Under the pieces are notes generated by a model. It was not told the origin of the DNA, did no database searches, and saw only the letters and a list, made by a program, of their open reading frames with translations. Shown here in pieces: positions 1-7,780 of a DNA stretch of 64,000 nucleotides. The stretch spans positions 186,001-250,000 of the forward strand of contig NZ_BMVP01000003.1 in assembly GCF_014650775.1 (NCBI RefSeq). Reading direction: 5' to 3'. The translations under genes and the position numbers were made by a program. The stretch's first letter is position 1. The number at the start of each line of letters is the position of its first letter. This DNA comes from Streptomyces cirratus (lineage in GTDB: Bacteria; Actinomycetota; Actinomycetes; Streptomycetales; Streptomycetaceae).

Positions 1-1
1 C

Positions 2-205
2 CAGATCACCGAAGGGCTGCGCTCCCTGCTCTACTACGGAGCCCAGGCCGAGGCCGGTCTCACCCGGGCGTGGGCCTCGATGGGCGTCGCCCTCGTCGCC
101 GCCCTGCTCTTCGGCTTCGCCGTCACCCGCCTCTACGACCGCAGGGGGCTGCACCGCATCCCCCACCCCGACGCCGACACGGGGGTCGCGGTCCAGACCT
201 CCTGA
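2..205 (+). CDS. C-terminal fragment of a YhgE/Pip-like (DUF3533-type) membrane permease
   Basis: Only the last 67 codons lie in the window; the gene starts to the left of it. The fragment carries the motif GLRSLLYYGAQ, one hydrophobic helix (about MGVALVAALLFGFAV) and a short charged tail. The motif matches GLRSLLYFGNDGLSR near the C-terminus of the complete permease at 7781-8839, so the two are probably paralogues. Such proteins are ABC-2-like membrane proteins often paired with TetR or MarR regulators and are thought to act in export or envelope functions. The family assignment rests on this similarity and on recall of the family. Confidence 0.6.
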   Translation, partial: QITEGLRSLLYYGAQAEAGLTRAWASMGVALVAALLFGFAVTRLYDRRGLHRIPHPDADTGVAVQTS

Positions 206-423
206 ACGGTCCGGTCGCTTGCGCGGGTCGCCGGCCCGGCGTCGCTTCGCCGGGCCGGCGGTCCATGCGGCTCGCGCCGGTCACGCGTCGTTGGCAGTCA
301 TCGTCTTGACGCCCGATCGGTCCCGGGCCGCCGCGGGTGCGGCCGCGCGACGGCCCCGGTGGAACCACGGACCACGCCACAAGCGTCTGTGGCCGGCATG
401 AACAGAAATCCACTGGGCCGGCC

Positions 424-771
424 ATGAGCACCACTTCGAACGCCACCACCAGCCGCACCGCACGCCTCCTCGCCGGCCTCGGCGCGACGATCGCGGCGCT
501 CGTGTGGGCACCGCGAGCCGCGTTCAGCATCGACGGCGGGTTCGAGGGCCATGCCCGTGACCTGAGCGTGGTCTTCGTCGATCTTCCGCTCATCGTGCTC
601 GGCGGCGCCCTGATTCCGCTCGTCACCTGGGCGCTGACCACGCGCTGGACCGGCCGGCCCGGGGGCGCGGTACTCGCAGCCGTGGTCGCGTACGCGCTCG
701 GCGTCTGGGGACTACTGGAGTGGTGGACGCCCCGACAGCACCCGGACCCCTGTTACGGGCCGGGCATATGA
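424..771 (+). CDS. Small hypothetical membrane protein
   Basis: This 115-residue protein has three predicted hydrophobic segments: about residues 13-30, 48-70 and 80-100. A Trp-rich end (LLEWWTP) is followed by a single Cys near the C-terminus. No family is recognised. The start at 424 is preceded by a nine-codon reading frame (398-427) whose stop overlaps the start codon as ATGA, which could allow translational coupling; no strong Shine-Dalgarno sequence is visible. Codon bias is typical of the neighbours. Confidence 0.5.
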   Translation: MSTTSNATTSRTARLLAGLGATIAALVWAPRAAFSIDGGFEGHARDLSVVFVDLPLIVLGGALIPLVTWALTTRWTGRPGGAVLAAVVAYALGVWGLLEWWTPRQHPDPCYGPGI

Positions 772-807
772 CCACCGCCCGGTGAGGTCGAAACTGCACG
801 GGCCCGG

Positions 808-1248
808 ATGCGCCAGACAAGGAGGCCGACGGTGCAGTTCGCCCAGATCGTCGGCTTCGGGACCGAGCACGAGCAGGAGGTGCGCGGGCTCCTGCGCTCG
901 CACGAGGGGCAGGCCCGTGCGCGGAGCCGGGAGAACGGCCCCAACAGCCGGATCCCGCTCAAGGACCGTGAGAATCCCCGTCACTTCCCGGCCGTGGTCG
1001 AGTTCGACCCCTCCGAGAAGGCCATGGCCAACAGCAACGCGCCCGGGACCAACGAGCCCGCCGGCCTGTCGGACCGGCTCGTGCCGGCGGGCGGTCAGGA
1101 CTCGCGCGGCGAGCTGCCCTACCGTCCGGCCGCTCTCCTGGCCGAGCGGCTCGGCACGGAACTCCGCCACTTCCCCGGCGGCCACACCGGCCTGACCACG
1201 CACCCCACCCAGTTCGGCGAACTCCCCCAGAAGGCCTTCCGCCCATGA
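808..1248 (+). CDS. Chimeric ORF: small EthD/ABM-like domain joined to an alpha/beta-hydrolase C-terminus
   Basis: The predicted product has 146 residues. Residues 9-75 (starting VQFAQIVGFGTEHEQEVR, then LKDRENPRHF and VVEFDPSEKAMANSNAP) look like a small streptomycete family of about 100 residues with an EthD/ABM-type ferredoxin-like fold. The remainder (LVPAGGQDSRGELPYRPAAL, then LAERLGTELRHFPGGHTGL) looks like the last strand and catalytic-His region of an alpha/beta hydrolase, but no nucleophile domain is present. The simplest reading is a deletion that joined two genes. It may be a pseudogene or a translated relic. Start 808 is the first in frame; a GTG at the VQF residue (832) is equally plausible. 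Confidence 0.5.
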   Translation: MRQTRRPTVQFAQIVGFGTEHEQEVRGLLRSHEGQARARSRENGPNSRIPLKDRENPRHFPAVVEFDPSEKAMANSNAPGTNEPAGLSDRLVPAGGQDSRGELPYRPAALLAERLGTELRHFPGGHTGLTTHPTQFGELPQKAFRP

Positions 1249-1324
1249 CCCCGGGGCGACGCGGACGCAGGCCGCGCGAGCGGCTGATGACCCGGGGAGC
1301 CGGTGAACCGTGCCGGTCTGGGCG

Positions 1325-1939
1325 CTAGTGCTGTGGCCGGGAGGCGGCTCGGGCGGCGTCCTGTTGGGACCGCCAGCCGTGGACCAGTAGGTCGAACAGG
1401 GTCTCCACGACGGCGCGGGGATCGGGTCGGCCCTTGGCCAGGGTCGGGAATTGCAGGACGTAGCGTGCGAGAGCCGAGCACGCGAGGTCATCCGGCTCCC
1501 GGCCGAGCTCGTCGGCGATCGCGACGCCGAGGGCGTCGGCGTGTCGCATCCACATGCGCTCCGCGTACTCGCGGAGGGCGGGCGTCCCGTCCACCAGGGC
1601 GGTGAACTGACGCAGCCGGGGGTCCGAGGCGGTCGGCACCCAGGACCTCAGCGCGTGGGCACGGAGCGCCTCCACCACGTCCTGGCCTTCGGGCCGTTCA
1701 CGGACGGCGGCGATCAGCCCCGCCTCGGCTTCCTCGTCGCGGTCGAAGACCAGCGCCTCCTTGCCCGGGAAGTGCGCGAAGAGGGTCGTCGTCGATACGT
1801 CGGCCTTTTCGGCGACGTCCCGGACGCTCACCCGGTCGAAACCGTGCTCCAAGAAGAGCTCCAGGGCGGCGTCGGCGATGGCCTGCCTCGTTGCGGCCTT
1901 CTTGCGCTCGCGACGGCCAGGGGGCGGGGAGTCGGGCAT
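1325..1939 (-). CDS. TetR family transcriptional regulator
   Basis: This 204-residue protein has an N-terminal TetR helix-turn-helix (about residues 14-60; ALELFLEHGFDRVSVRDVAE, then STTTLFAHFPGKEAL) and a C-terminal ligand-binding domain. It diverges from the FAD monooxygenase at 2108, so it probably represses that gene and itself from the 168-bp spacer. A short inverted repeat AAGTG...CACTT (1958-1962 and 1989-1993) is the only operator candidate I see there and it is weak. The start at 1939 places the HTH close to the N-terminus; the longer upstream frame crosses the promoter region and is not supported. Confidence 0.85.
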   Translation of the reverse strand: MPDSPPPGRRERKKAATRQAIADAALELFLEHGFDRVSVRDVAEKADVSTTTLFAHFPGKEALVFDRDEEAEAGLIAAVRERPEGQDVVEALRAHALRSWVPTASDPRLRQFTALVDGTPALREYAERMWMRHADALGVAIADELGREPDDLACSALARYVLQFPTLAKGRPDPRAVVETLFDLLVHGWRSQQDAARAASRPQH

Positions 1940-2107
1940 GCCCCCACGGTACCTCACAAGTGGAGCGAAGCCGAAACTGTACTGGTTGCACTTATGGACT
2001 CGTTTCTGCTTTGGTGGTGTCCGCAGGGTTGCCGTCCGCAAGGGTCGCGGCGCCGGTCGTCGCCGCGCCGTCGCGTCGCCGGGAACCTGCCGACGAAAGG
2101 AACCGCC

Positions 2108-3262
2108 ATGCAATCTCCGACGCCGGCGAACGCGCGGATCAGCATCATCGGTGCCGGGCCTGGAGGCCTCACGTGCGCACGCATCCTGCAGCGGAACGGC
2201 ATTGCGGTCTCGGTGTACGACCGCGATCCGGATGCGGACTCCCGCAACCAGGGGGGCTCGCTCGACTTGCACGAGGACGACGGCCAGCTCGCACTGCGCA
2301 GCGCGGGCCTGTTGGAGGAGTTCTTCGCGCTCGCCCGGCCCGAGGGCCAGGAAATGCGCCGCATCGACCCTTCGGGGCGCATGCTCGACCACCACCTGCC
2401 GGGCCCGGACGAAACGTCCAGGCCCGAGATCGACCGCGGGCAGCTCCGCGATCTCCTGCTGCGCTCACTCGCTCCGGGGACGGTCCGGTGGGGACGCACG
2501 CTCCGATCGGTGAGCGGACCGACTGACGGGCCTCGGACACTGACGTTCACCGACGGGACGACCGTCGAAGCGGACCTCGTGATAGGAGCGGACGGCGCCC
2601 ACTCCCGCGTCCGCACCGCCGTGTCGCCCGCGACACCGCGCTATACCGGAGTCAGTTTCCTGGAGGGGTGGTTCGACGACATGGAGCGCGCGCACCCCGA
2701 GCTTTCCCGGCTCGTCGGGAAGGGGAGCGCCCTCGCCGCCGACGGCGAGCGCGGCCTCTTCGCGCAGCGCGGCAGCGGCGGTCACATGCGCGTCTATGTC
2801 ATGCGGCGCGCCCCGGTGGACTGGATCGCGGCGAACGGACTCCGCCCCGAGGACACCGAGGGCATCCGCGCGCACCTGCTGCACGAGTACGCGCACTGGT
2901 CTGCGGAGATGCTCCGGTTGATCACGGACAACGACGGCCCCTTCGTCGACCGCCCGCTCTTCGCCCTGCCCGTGCCCCACACCTGGGAACACTCGCCCAG
3001 CGTCGCACTCCTCGGTGACGCCGCACACCTGATGCCACCGCTCGGCGTCGGCGTCAACCTCGCCATGCTGGACGCCAGCGAACTCGCGCTCGCACTCGTC
3101 CACTCCCCCACCCTCGGCGAGGCCGTACGCAGCTACGAGAAGTCGATGCTCCCGCGCTCGATCGACATGGCCCGAAGGCTCGAAGGCGGCGCCGAGCACC
3201 TCCTGTCGGCGTCGGCGCACGAACTCGAAGAGTTCGAACGGTCCGCCCAGGCCCAGCCCTGA
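2108..3262 (+). CDS. TetX-like FAD-dependent monooxygenase
   Basis: This 384-residue flavoprotein belongs to the aromatic hydroxylase family (PHBH fold; TetX-like). The Rossmann motif GAGPGG is at residues 15-20, a GADGAHSRVR motif sits mid-protein, and GDAAHLMPPLGVGVN is the second FAD-binding motif. TetX-type enzymes hydroxylate tetracyclines or other polyketide-like substrates using NADPH and O2; the actual substrate cannot be told from sequence. The divergent TetR gene suggests induction by a small molecule. AAAGGA lies just upstream of the ATG. Length is normal for the family. Confidence 0.85.
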   Translation: MQSPTPANARISIIGAGPGGLTCARILQRNGIAVSVYDRDPDADSRNQGGSLDLHEDDGQLALRSAGLLEEFFALARPEGQEMRRIDPSGRMLDHHLPGPDETSRPEIDRGQLRDLLLRSLAPGTVRWGRTLRSVSGPTDGPRTLTFTDGTTVEADLVIGADGAHSRVRTAVSPATPRYTGVSFLEGWFDDMERAHPELSRLVGKGSALAADGERGLFAQRGSGGHMRVYVMRRAPVDWIAANGLRPEDTEGIRAHLLHEYAHWSAEMLRLITDNDGPFVDRPLFALPVPHTWEHSPSVALLGDAAHLMPPLGVGVNLAMLDASELALALVHSPTLGEAVRSYEKSMLPRSIDMARRLEGGAEHLLSASAHELEEFERSAQAQP

Positions 3263-3409
3263 CGAGAGCCGACGGCCACAGCGCGACCGGAGCGGATCGG
3301 AGGGGACGGCGGGCGGCCGGCCCACCCGTCAGTGGCCGGTGGTCGGCCAAGATCGATGGGGATGGGAGACTGGCCGGCCGAGCAGAGCAACAGAGAGGCG
3401 GACACCATC

Positions 3410-3961
3410 GTGCGACGGCGACAGGGGCGTAGGGCCCTGGCGTCCCTGGTCGTGGCGGCACTCATAGCCGCCGCGGCGACGGCCTGCGCCCTTCCGCTGC
3501 GGGACCTCGGCCCACTGCCCCCGCGGTACTCGGGTCCGCCGCTGGCCGCGGACACGGTGGTATCGGAGATGACGTCGGTACTGGCGGCAGAGGGCATCAC
3601 GGTGGAGAGGCAGCCCTCGGACGTCCTCGGCAGTCACTCCGAACGGCTCTCGGGCCTGCACGCTCCGCAGACGGTGGACGGCGCCTTGAAGGCGGCCTTC
3701 GAGCGGGCCCGTTCCGAGCACGGCTGGCAGACCGGGCCCGACATGGGCAGCGGGACCCTCACCCTCGTGAAGGGCAACTGGACGGCCCTGGCGAGCTTTC
3801 CGGGCGAGGCGGCACAGGGCCTTCAAGCACTGGTCATCGTGTCGCTGACCTGCATCGACTGCGGCGATGCCGCACCCGCCCCCACGGGGCACCCCTCCGC
3901 CCCGACGCGTCAGCAGTTGTCGCCGACCGCGTCCATCCTGGAGCCGAAGCGCGAACCGTAG
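3410..3961 (+). CDS. Putative secreted lipoprotein of unknown function
   Basis: The 183-residue product starts with a basic stretch (RRRQGRRA), a hydrophobic core and a lipobox-like ATAC, so it is likely exported and lipidated at that Cys. The mature part has no recognised domain; two further Cys (CIDC) lie near the C-terminus, followed by a Pro/Thr-rich tail. The GTG at 3410 is chosen because a GAGAGG ribosome-binding site precedes it and the signal sequence follows directly; an in-frame ATG lies farther upstream. Its 3' end overlaps the convergent gene at 3910-4254 by 52 bp. Confidence 0.65.
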   Translation: MRRRQGRRALASLVVAALIAAAATACALPLRDLGPLPPRYSGPPLAADTVVSEMTSVLAAEGITVERQPSDVLGSHSERLSGLHAPQTVDGALKAAFERARSEHGWQTGPDMGSGTLTLVKGNWTALASFPGEAAQGLQALVIVSLTCIDCGDAAPAPTGHPSAPTRQQLSPTASILEPKREP

Positions 3962-4254
3962 TTGCTGCCGTAGTCGCCCTTGCGGACGGAGTGGCACTCC
4001 TTGCCCTTCGCCCAGTCGATGAACGCGCCGGTCCTGTTGGCACGGAAGGAATAGACGTGGTCGACGAACTTGCCGGGCAGGTCCACATAGCCGCCCCGCC
4101 AGACGTAGACGTCACCGGTCCCGTCCTGGAACCTCCACAAGCAGATCGCGTTGCTCGGGCACGCGGGCAATGCCTGAGCAGGCGTCGTGGTGCCGAGTGC
4201 CGTGAATACCGCCGCACCGAAGACCAGCAGGGTGCGCAGGTGACGTGTCCTCAT
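3910..4254 (-). CDS. Secreted peptidase inhibitor family I36-like protein
   Basis: The product is 114 residues with a classic signal peptide (residues 1-29, ending AQA) and a small mature domain beginning LPACPSNAICLWRFQDGTGD. This matches the N-terminal pattern of the I36 family, whose type member is the Streptomyces metalloproteinase inhibitor SMPI (crystallin-like fold). Four Cys are present, enough for two disulfides. Inhibitory activity is not established for most members. GAGGAGGAACAG gives a strong ribosome-binding site. The 3' end overlaps the convergent lipoprotein gene. Confidence 0.75.
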   Translation of the reverse strand: MRTRHLRTLLVFGAAVFTALGTTTPAQALPACPSNAICLWRFQDGTGDVYVWRGGYVDLPGKFVDHVYSFRANRTGAFIDWAKGKECHSVRKGDYGSNYGSRFGSRMDAVGDNC

Positions 4255-4381
4255 CTGTTCCTCCTCGCCGAGCCGATCCCCCCATCGTCCTCGCCGCGGG
4301 CAGGAAATGTGGGACAACGGGGGGCATTCACCAGTGCCCGGCAGAAATCCACTGGATCTTCAACGTTGCGCCGCATGCCGG

Positions 4382-4768
4382 TCAGGCGGAGGTGAAGAGC
4401 TCGTCGCTTGCGCCATCGAGGATGAACCCGTTGTCGAAGCGGACCCGGACCGTTACGCCCGCGCCGCGCTCCTGATGGGCGGCCCACGCGGGCTCCAGGG
4501 AGCCGACCTTCTCCTCCAGTTGCCTCCTGCTCTCCGGCGGCATGTCATGGCCGAAGGAGTCGAGGAGCGACTTGAGCCGCTCGTACTCCCGGACTTCGTG
4601 ACCCGGTTCCCGCTCTTCGACGACCCGGTCGACGGTCCCCTCGGTCCCCGCCGCCAGGGCCAGGAACCCCGCGACGGGCCCGTTCGCGGTCCCGCCGGTC
4701 ATGGCAACCGCGTCGGTCAGCCCGATGTCCACCGCCAGCCTCACCCGCCGGCCTTCCTTCAGCGTCAT
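4382..4768 (-). CDS. Hypothetical cytosolic protein
   Basis: This 128-residue protein is acidic, with a helical middle (REYERLKSLLDSFGHDM) flanked by strands; the end (VTVRVRFDNGFILDGASDEL) resembles the small SH3-like barrels of uncharacterised streptomycete proteins. There is no signal peptide or membrane segment and no catalytic motif. GAGGGG just ahead of the ATG supports the start. It stands alone between two minus-strand genes. Function unknown. Confidence 0.6.
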   Translation of the reverse strand: MTLKEGRRVRLAVDIGLTDAVAMTGGTANGPVAGFLALAAGTEGTVDRVVEEREPGHEVREYERLKSLLDSFGHDMPPESRRQLEEKVGSLEPAWAAHQERGAGVTVRVRFDNGFILDGASDELFTSA

Positions 4769-4947
4769 GGCCCCTCAACCTCTCGGCTCGATACGGGCTG
4801 CCCGACGTCGGCGACGCCGCTGCCCCGCCTGTGGCGATGATCGTTGCAGCCCGAGGGAGCCATTGTCCGACGGCCCCCACCAAGCTCGAAACGGCCGGGC
4901 GGGGCGACACCGCCTCCTTCCGGTGTGGCCGACGAGGCCGACGTGAC

Positions 4948-5677
4948 TCAGTCGCGACGGAAGAGAGCCGTCCAGAGGAACGGTTCCCCGAAGCGGGGTG
5001 ACTCGGACCGCTCGTCCCGCATCCGGCGCAGTTCGATCTCCGTCAGATCGGAGAAGATCCACCGCAGTGACTCCGGGGTGTAAGCGAGGCCGCCATGGAG
5101 ACGGGACTGCCGGTAGAAGTCCCCGTCGGATGCTTCGGACCCCGTCGAGCCGGCCGCGAAGCAGGTGAGGGCGAAGTGGCCGCCGGGCGCCAGAGCCCGG
5201 TCGAGGACGTCGAGGTAGCTGATGCGGCGGTGCGGCGGCAGGTGGTGGAAACAGCCGGAGTCGTAGATCAGGTCGTACGGACCACCCAGTTCGTCTCCGA
5301 CGAGGCCGAAGGCGTCGCCGGCGCGGAACCTGACGTCTGCCCCTGCCTCACGAGCCCGGTCTCCCGCCCAGGCGACGGCCGCCGGCGACAGGTCGACGGC
5401 GTCGACCTGGAAGCCCGAGGAGGCGAGGTAGAGCGCGTTGCGCCCCGGCCCACACCCCAAGTCGAGCGCCCGGCCCCCCCGCGACGAGGCCGCGGTCGAC
5501 GTAGGAGACGAGGTTCTCGTCCGGCTTCGCTTCGAAGAACGGTACCGGCCGGGAGCGATCCGCGTAGAAGCCGTCCCACCAGGACGCCGCACCAGCCGTC
5601 CAGCGGTCGGCGTCCGGTGCGAAGAGGCCGTCCAAGAGCCTCAGCACATCTTCCACCGTGCGTATGTCGCGGTCCAT
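4948..5677 (-). pseudogene. Class I SAM-dependent methyltransferase, frameshifted at a G7 tract
   Basis: The reading frame starts at 5677 (MDRDIRTVEDVLRLLDGLF, with GAGAGGGG upstream) and runs in one frame to about 5482. The rest of the protein is in a second frame: the SAM-binding motif ALDLGCGPGRNALYL, then YDLIYDSGCFHHLPPHRR, and an end (FGEPFLWTALFRRD) at 4948. The frames meet at seven consecutive G on the coding strand (about 5474-5480); removing one G restores AGGRALDLGCG and a full protein of about 242 residues. The likely activity is small-molecule methyl transfer (TehB/UbiE-like fold). This may be a true pseudogene, a slippage-prone tract or an assembly error. Confidence 0.75.
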
Positions 5678-5778
5678 CAATTCCCCTCTCCCCGACTGGA
5701 AATCATGGTTTGCGACCGCACGCGAAGGTGTTCGGCTGCCGGGGATGCGGCGTGGGGGGCGGTGTACGGCCCCCGGGT

Positions 5779-6972
5779 TCACCACCCGATCGGCATGACG
5801 CGCGGCCCGCGCACCAGCATCTGCGTCTTCCAGGTGACGTCGCCGACGACCTTGAGGCCGGGGAAGCGCAGGATGAGCGCGCCCAGGGCCTCCTGGAGTT
5901 CCATACGGGCCAGCTGGGCCCCCAGGCAGTGGTGGACGCCGTGGCCGAAACCGAGGTGCTGGTTGGACGGGCGTTGGATGTCGAGGACGCCCGGGGCGGT
6001 GAAGCGCAGCGCGTCGCGGTTGGCGGCGCCGGTCGCGACCAGCAGTGGGTCTCCGGCCTTGACGAGGGTGCCGCCGACCTCGATGTCCTCGGTGGCGTAC
6101 CGGGCCTGGCCGGCCCCGCTGCCCAGCGGTACGAACCGGAGCAGCTCCTCCACCGCCTGCGCGATCAGGGCGGGGTTCTGCCGCAGCAGCGTGAGCTGGT
6201 CGGGGTGGTCGAGCAGGGTGAGGACGAAGTTCGGGATCTGGGAGGCGGTCGTCTCGTGCCCGGCCACCAGGACCGCTACGCACAGGTCGATGAGCTCCAG
6301 CTCCGAGAGCCGGTCGCCGTCGCCGTCCCGGGCCTCGATGAGCGCCGACATCAGGTCGTCCTGCGGGTCCCGGCGGTGGAGGTGGATGAGTTCGGCCATG
6401 TACGAGCGCAGTTCCTCGCGGTTGGCGTCGAACTCCTCGGCCGTGAGCGAGCTGGTCGACAGGGCGGCGTCGCTCCACACGCGAAAGAGCGGCCGGTCCG
6501 CGACCGGCACGCCCAGCAGGCGGCAGATGACGGCGACCGGGATGGGCAGCGCGTAGCGGTCCACGAGGTCGACCGGGGGCCCGGCCGCCTCCAGCTCGTC
6601 CAGCAGTGCTGCGGTCAGCGCCCTTACCTGGGGCCGGAGCCTCTCGACCTGCCGGACGGTGAACGCCTTGGCGACCAGGGACCGCAGCCGGGTGTGGTCA
6701 GGCGGGTCCATGCCCAGGATCCCGCTGTCGGTGCGGCCCTCGGACTGCCGGGGCTCGTCGTGCGTGGCGCCCGCCGCGCGGCTGAAGCGTGCGTCGCCCA
6801 GCACGAGGCGGGCGTCCGCGTAGCGGGTGACCAGCCAGGCGGGTTCGCCGTACGGCATCTGCACGCGTAACAGGCCGGGCCGGTCCCGTACGCGCTCGTA
6901 CTCCTCGGCGAGCTGGAGTCCATCGGCGGTGTTGAAGGGATAGGCGACGGCAGTGGTGCCGGTGTTCGTCAC
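5779..6972 (-). CDS. Cytochrome P450
   Basis: This 397-residue bacterial class I P450 shows the oxygen-activating I-helix motif AGHETT (237-242), the ExxR pair E276/R279 and the heme loop FGHGVHHCLG with Cys349 as thiolate ligand. It would hydroxylate a hydrophobic or xenobiotic substrate with electrons from a ferredoxin; no ferredoxin gene is adjacent. It is divergent from a TetR gene, and a perfect palindrome lies 32 bp upstream of its start, so it is probably derepressed by a ligand. The substrate cannot be inferred. Confidence 0.93.
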   Translation of the reverse strand: MTNTGTTAVAYPFNTADGLQLAEEYERVRDRPGLLRVQMPYGEPAWLVTRYADARLVLGDARFSRAAGATHDEPRQSEGRTDSGILGMDPPDHTRLRSLVAKAFTVRQVERLRPQVRALTAALLDELEAAGPPVDLVDRYALPIPVAVICRLLGVPVADRPLFRVWSDAALSTSSLTAEEFDANREELRSYMAELIHLHRRDPQDDLMSALIEARDGDGDRLSELELIDLCVAVLVAGHETTASQIPNFVLTLLDHPDQLTLLRQNPALIAQAVEELLRFVPLGSGAGQARYATEDIEVGGTLVKAGDPLLVATGAANRDALRFTAPGVLDIQRPSNQHLGFGHGVHHCLGAQLARMELQEALGALILRFPGLKVVGDVTWKTQMLVRGPRVMPIGW

Positions 6973-7003
6973 TTCGGCCTCCCGGACGCGGGTCGTGAGC
7001 AGC

Positions 7004-7023
7004 TTGTAAGCAGCTGCTTACAA
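7004..7023. promoter_or_regulatory. Perfect 20-bp palindrome, probable TetR operator
   Basis: The sequence TTGTAAGCAGCTGCTTACAA is self-complementary over all 20 bases. It lies between the divergent P450 (start 6972) and TetR (start 7109) genes. The position and symmetry fit a dimeric TetR-type repressor binding site controlling both promoters. The regulator identity is inferred from adjacency. Confidence 0.75.
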
Positions 7024-7108
7024 CGTAGGACGAGCCACTGGCCGGGTCAACGACCGTTTGTGGCCGTTATCCTGACGGGCCCTCGGGCCTTCGGAGAGGA
7101 CCATCAGC

Positions 7109-7717
7109 GTGGACGAATCCCCCCGGCCGCAGTCCGCGGAGCGCCCCCGCAACGCCGCGGCCACCCGCCTCAGGCTGCTCGAAGCCGCCGGCGACCTGTT
7201 CGCCGAACGGGGCTACGAACGCACCACGGTCCGGGCGATAGCCGAGCGGGCCGGGGCCAACCAGGCGCTTCTGTTCCGCTACTTCGGGTCCAAGCACGGG
7301 CTGCTGACGGAGGTCGTCGCCCGCGGCGGCCTGGAGCAACTGCACGCGACGGCGCCGGAGGACCTCTACGAGACGGCGCTGCGTTCGCTGCTGACGCGCA
7401 GCGCCGAGGGGACCGACCGCTCCCTGGAGGTGTACCTGCGGTCCGTCGGGCGGGGCGACGAGGCCAGCGCGACCCTGCGGGAGCTGGGCGGGGCGTACCA
7501 GAAGGTGCTGGCCGGCCTCTCCGCGTCCGACGACGGAGCCTTGCGCGCCGACCTGGCCATGGCGTGGCTGCTGGGGATCGGCCTGATGCGGACGGTCGCC
7601 GCCCGCGAGCCGCTCGCCGGCGCCGATCCGGACACGGTCTGCCGGCTCGTGCTGGGCGCCCTCGACGGTTTCTGGACCGCGCCGGCGGACGGGCCGCGCC
7701 GGGACGAGGACGGATAG
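7109..7717 (+). CDS. TetR family transcriptional regulator
   Basis: This 202-residue regulator has an N-terminal HTH (about residues 15-62; LFAERGYERTTVRAIAERAG, then NQALLFRYFGSK) and a helical C-terminal domain for ligand binding and dimerisation. The GTG start at 7109 is preceded by GGAGAGGA. It faces away from the P450 gene and shares the 20-bp palindrome with it, so it is the likely repressor of that gene. Confidence 0.88.
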   Translation: MDESPRPQSAERPRNAAATRLRLLEAAGDLFAERGYERTTVRAIAERAGANQALLFRYFGSKHGLLTEVVARGGLEQLHATAPEDLYETALRSLLTRSAEGTDRSLEVYLRSVGRGDEASATLRELGGAYQKVLAGLSASDDGALRADLAMAWLLGIGLMRTVAAREPLAGADPDTVCRLVLGALDGFWTAPADGPRRDEDG

Positions 7718-7780
7718 GGACGATCAGGGAGCAGGGCGGACCAGGGAGGCGCGTGCCGACGATCCGGTGGAGGCCGCGCC

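Noticed and set aside
398..427. Shared 14-mer CAGAAATCCACTGG near 402 and near 4340
   Set aside because: Two copies of a 14-mer in 64 kb can occur by chance and the flanks differ, so I do not call a repeat family.
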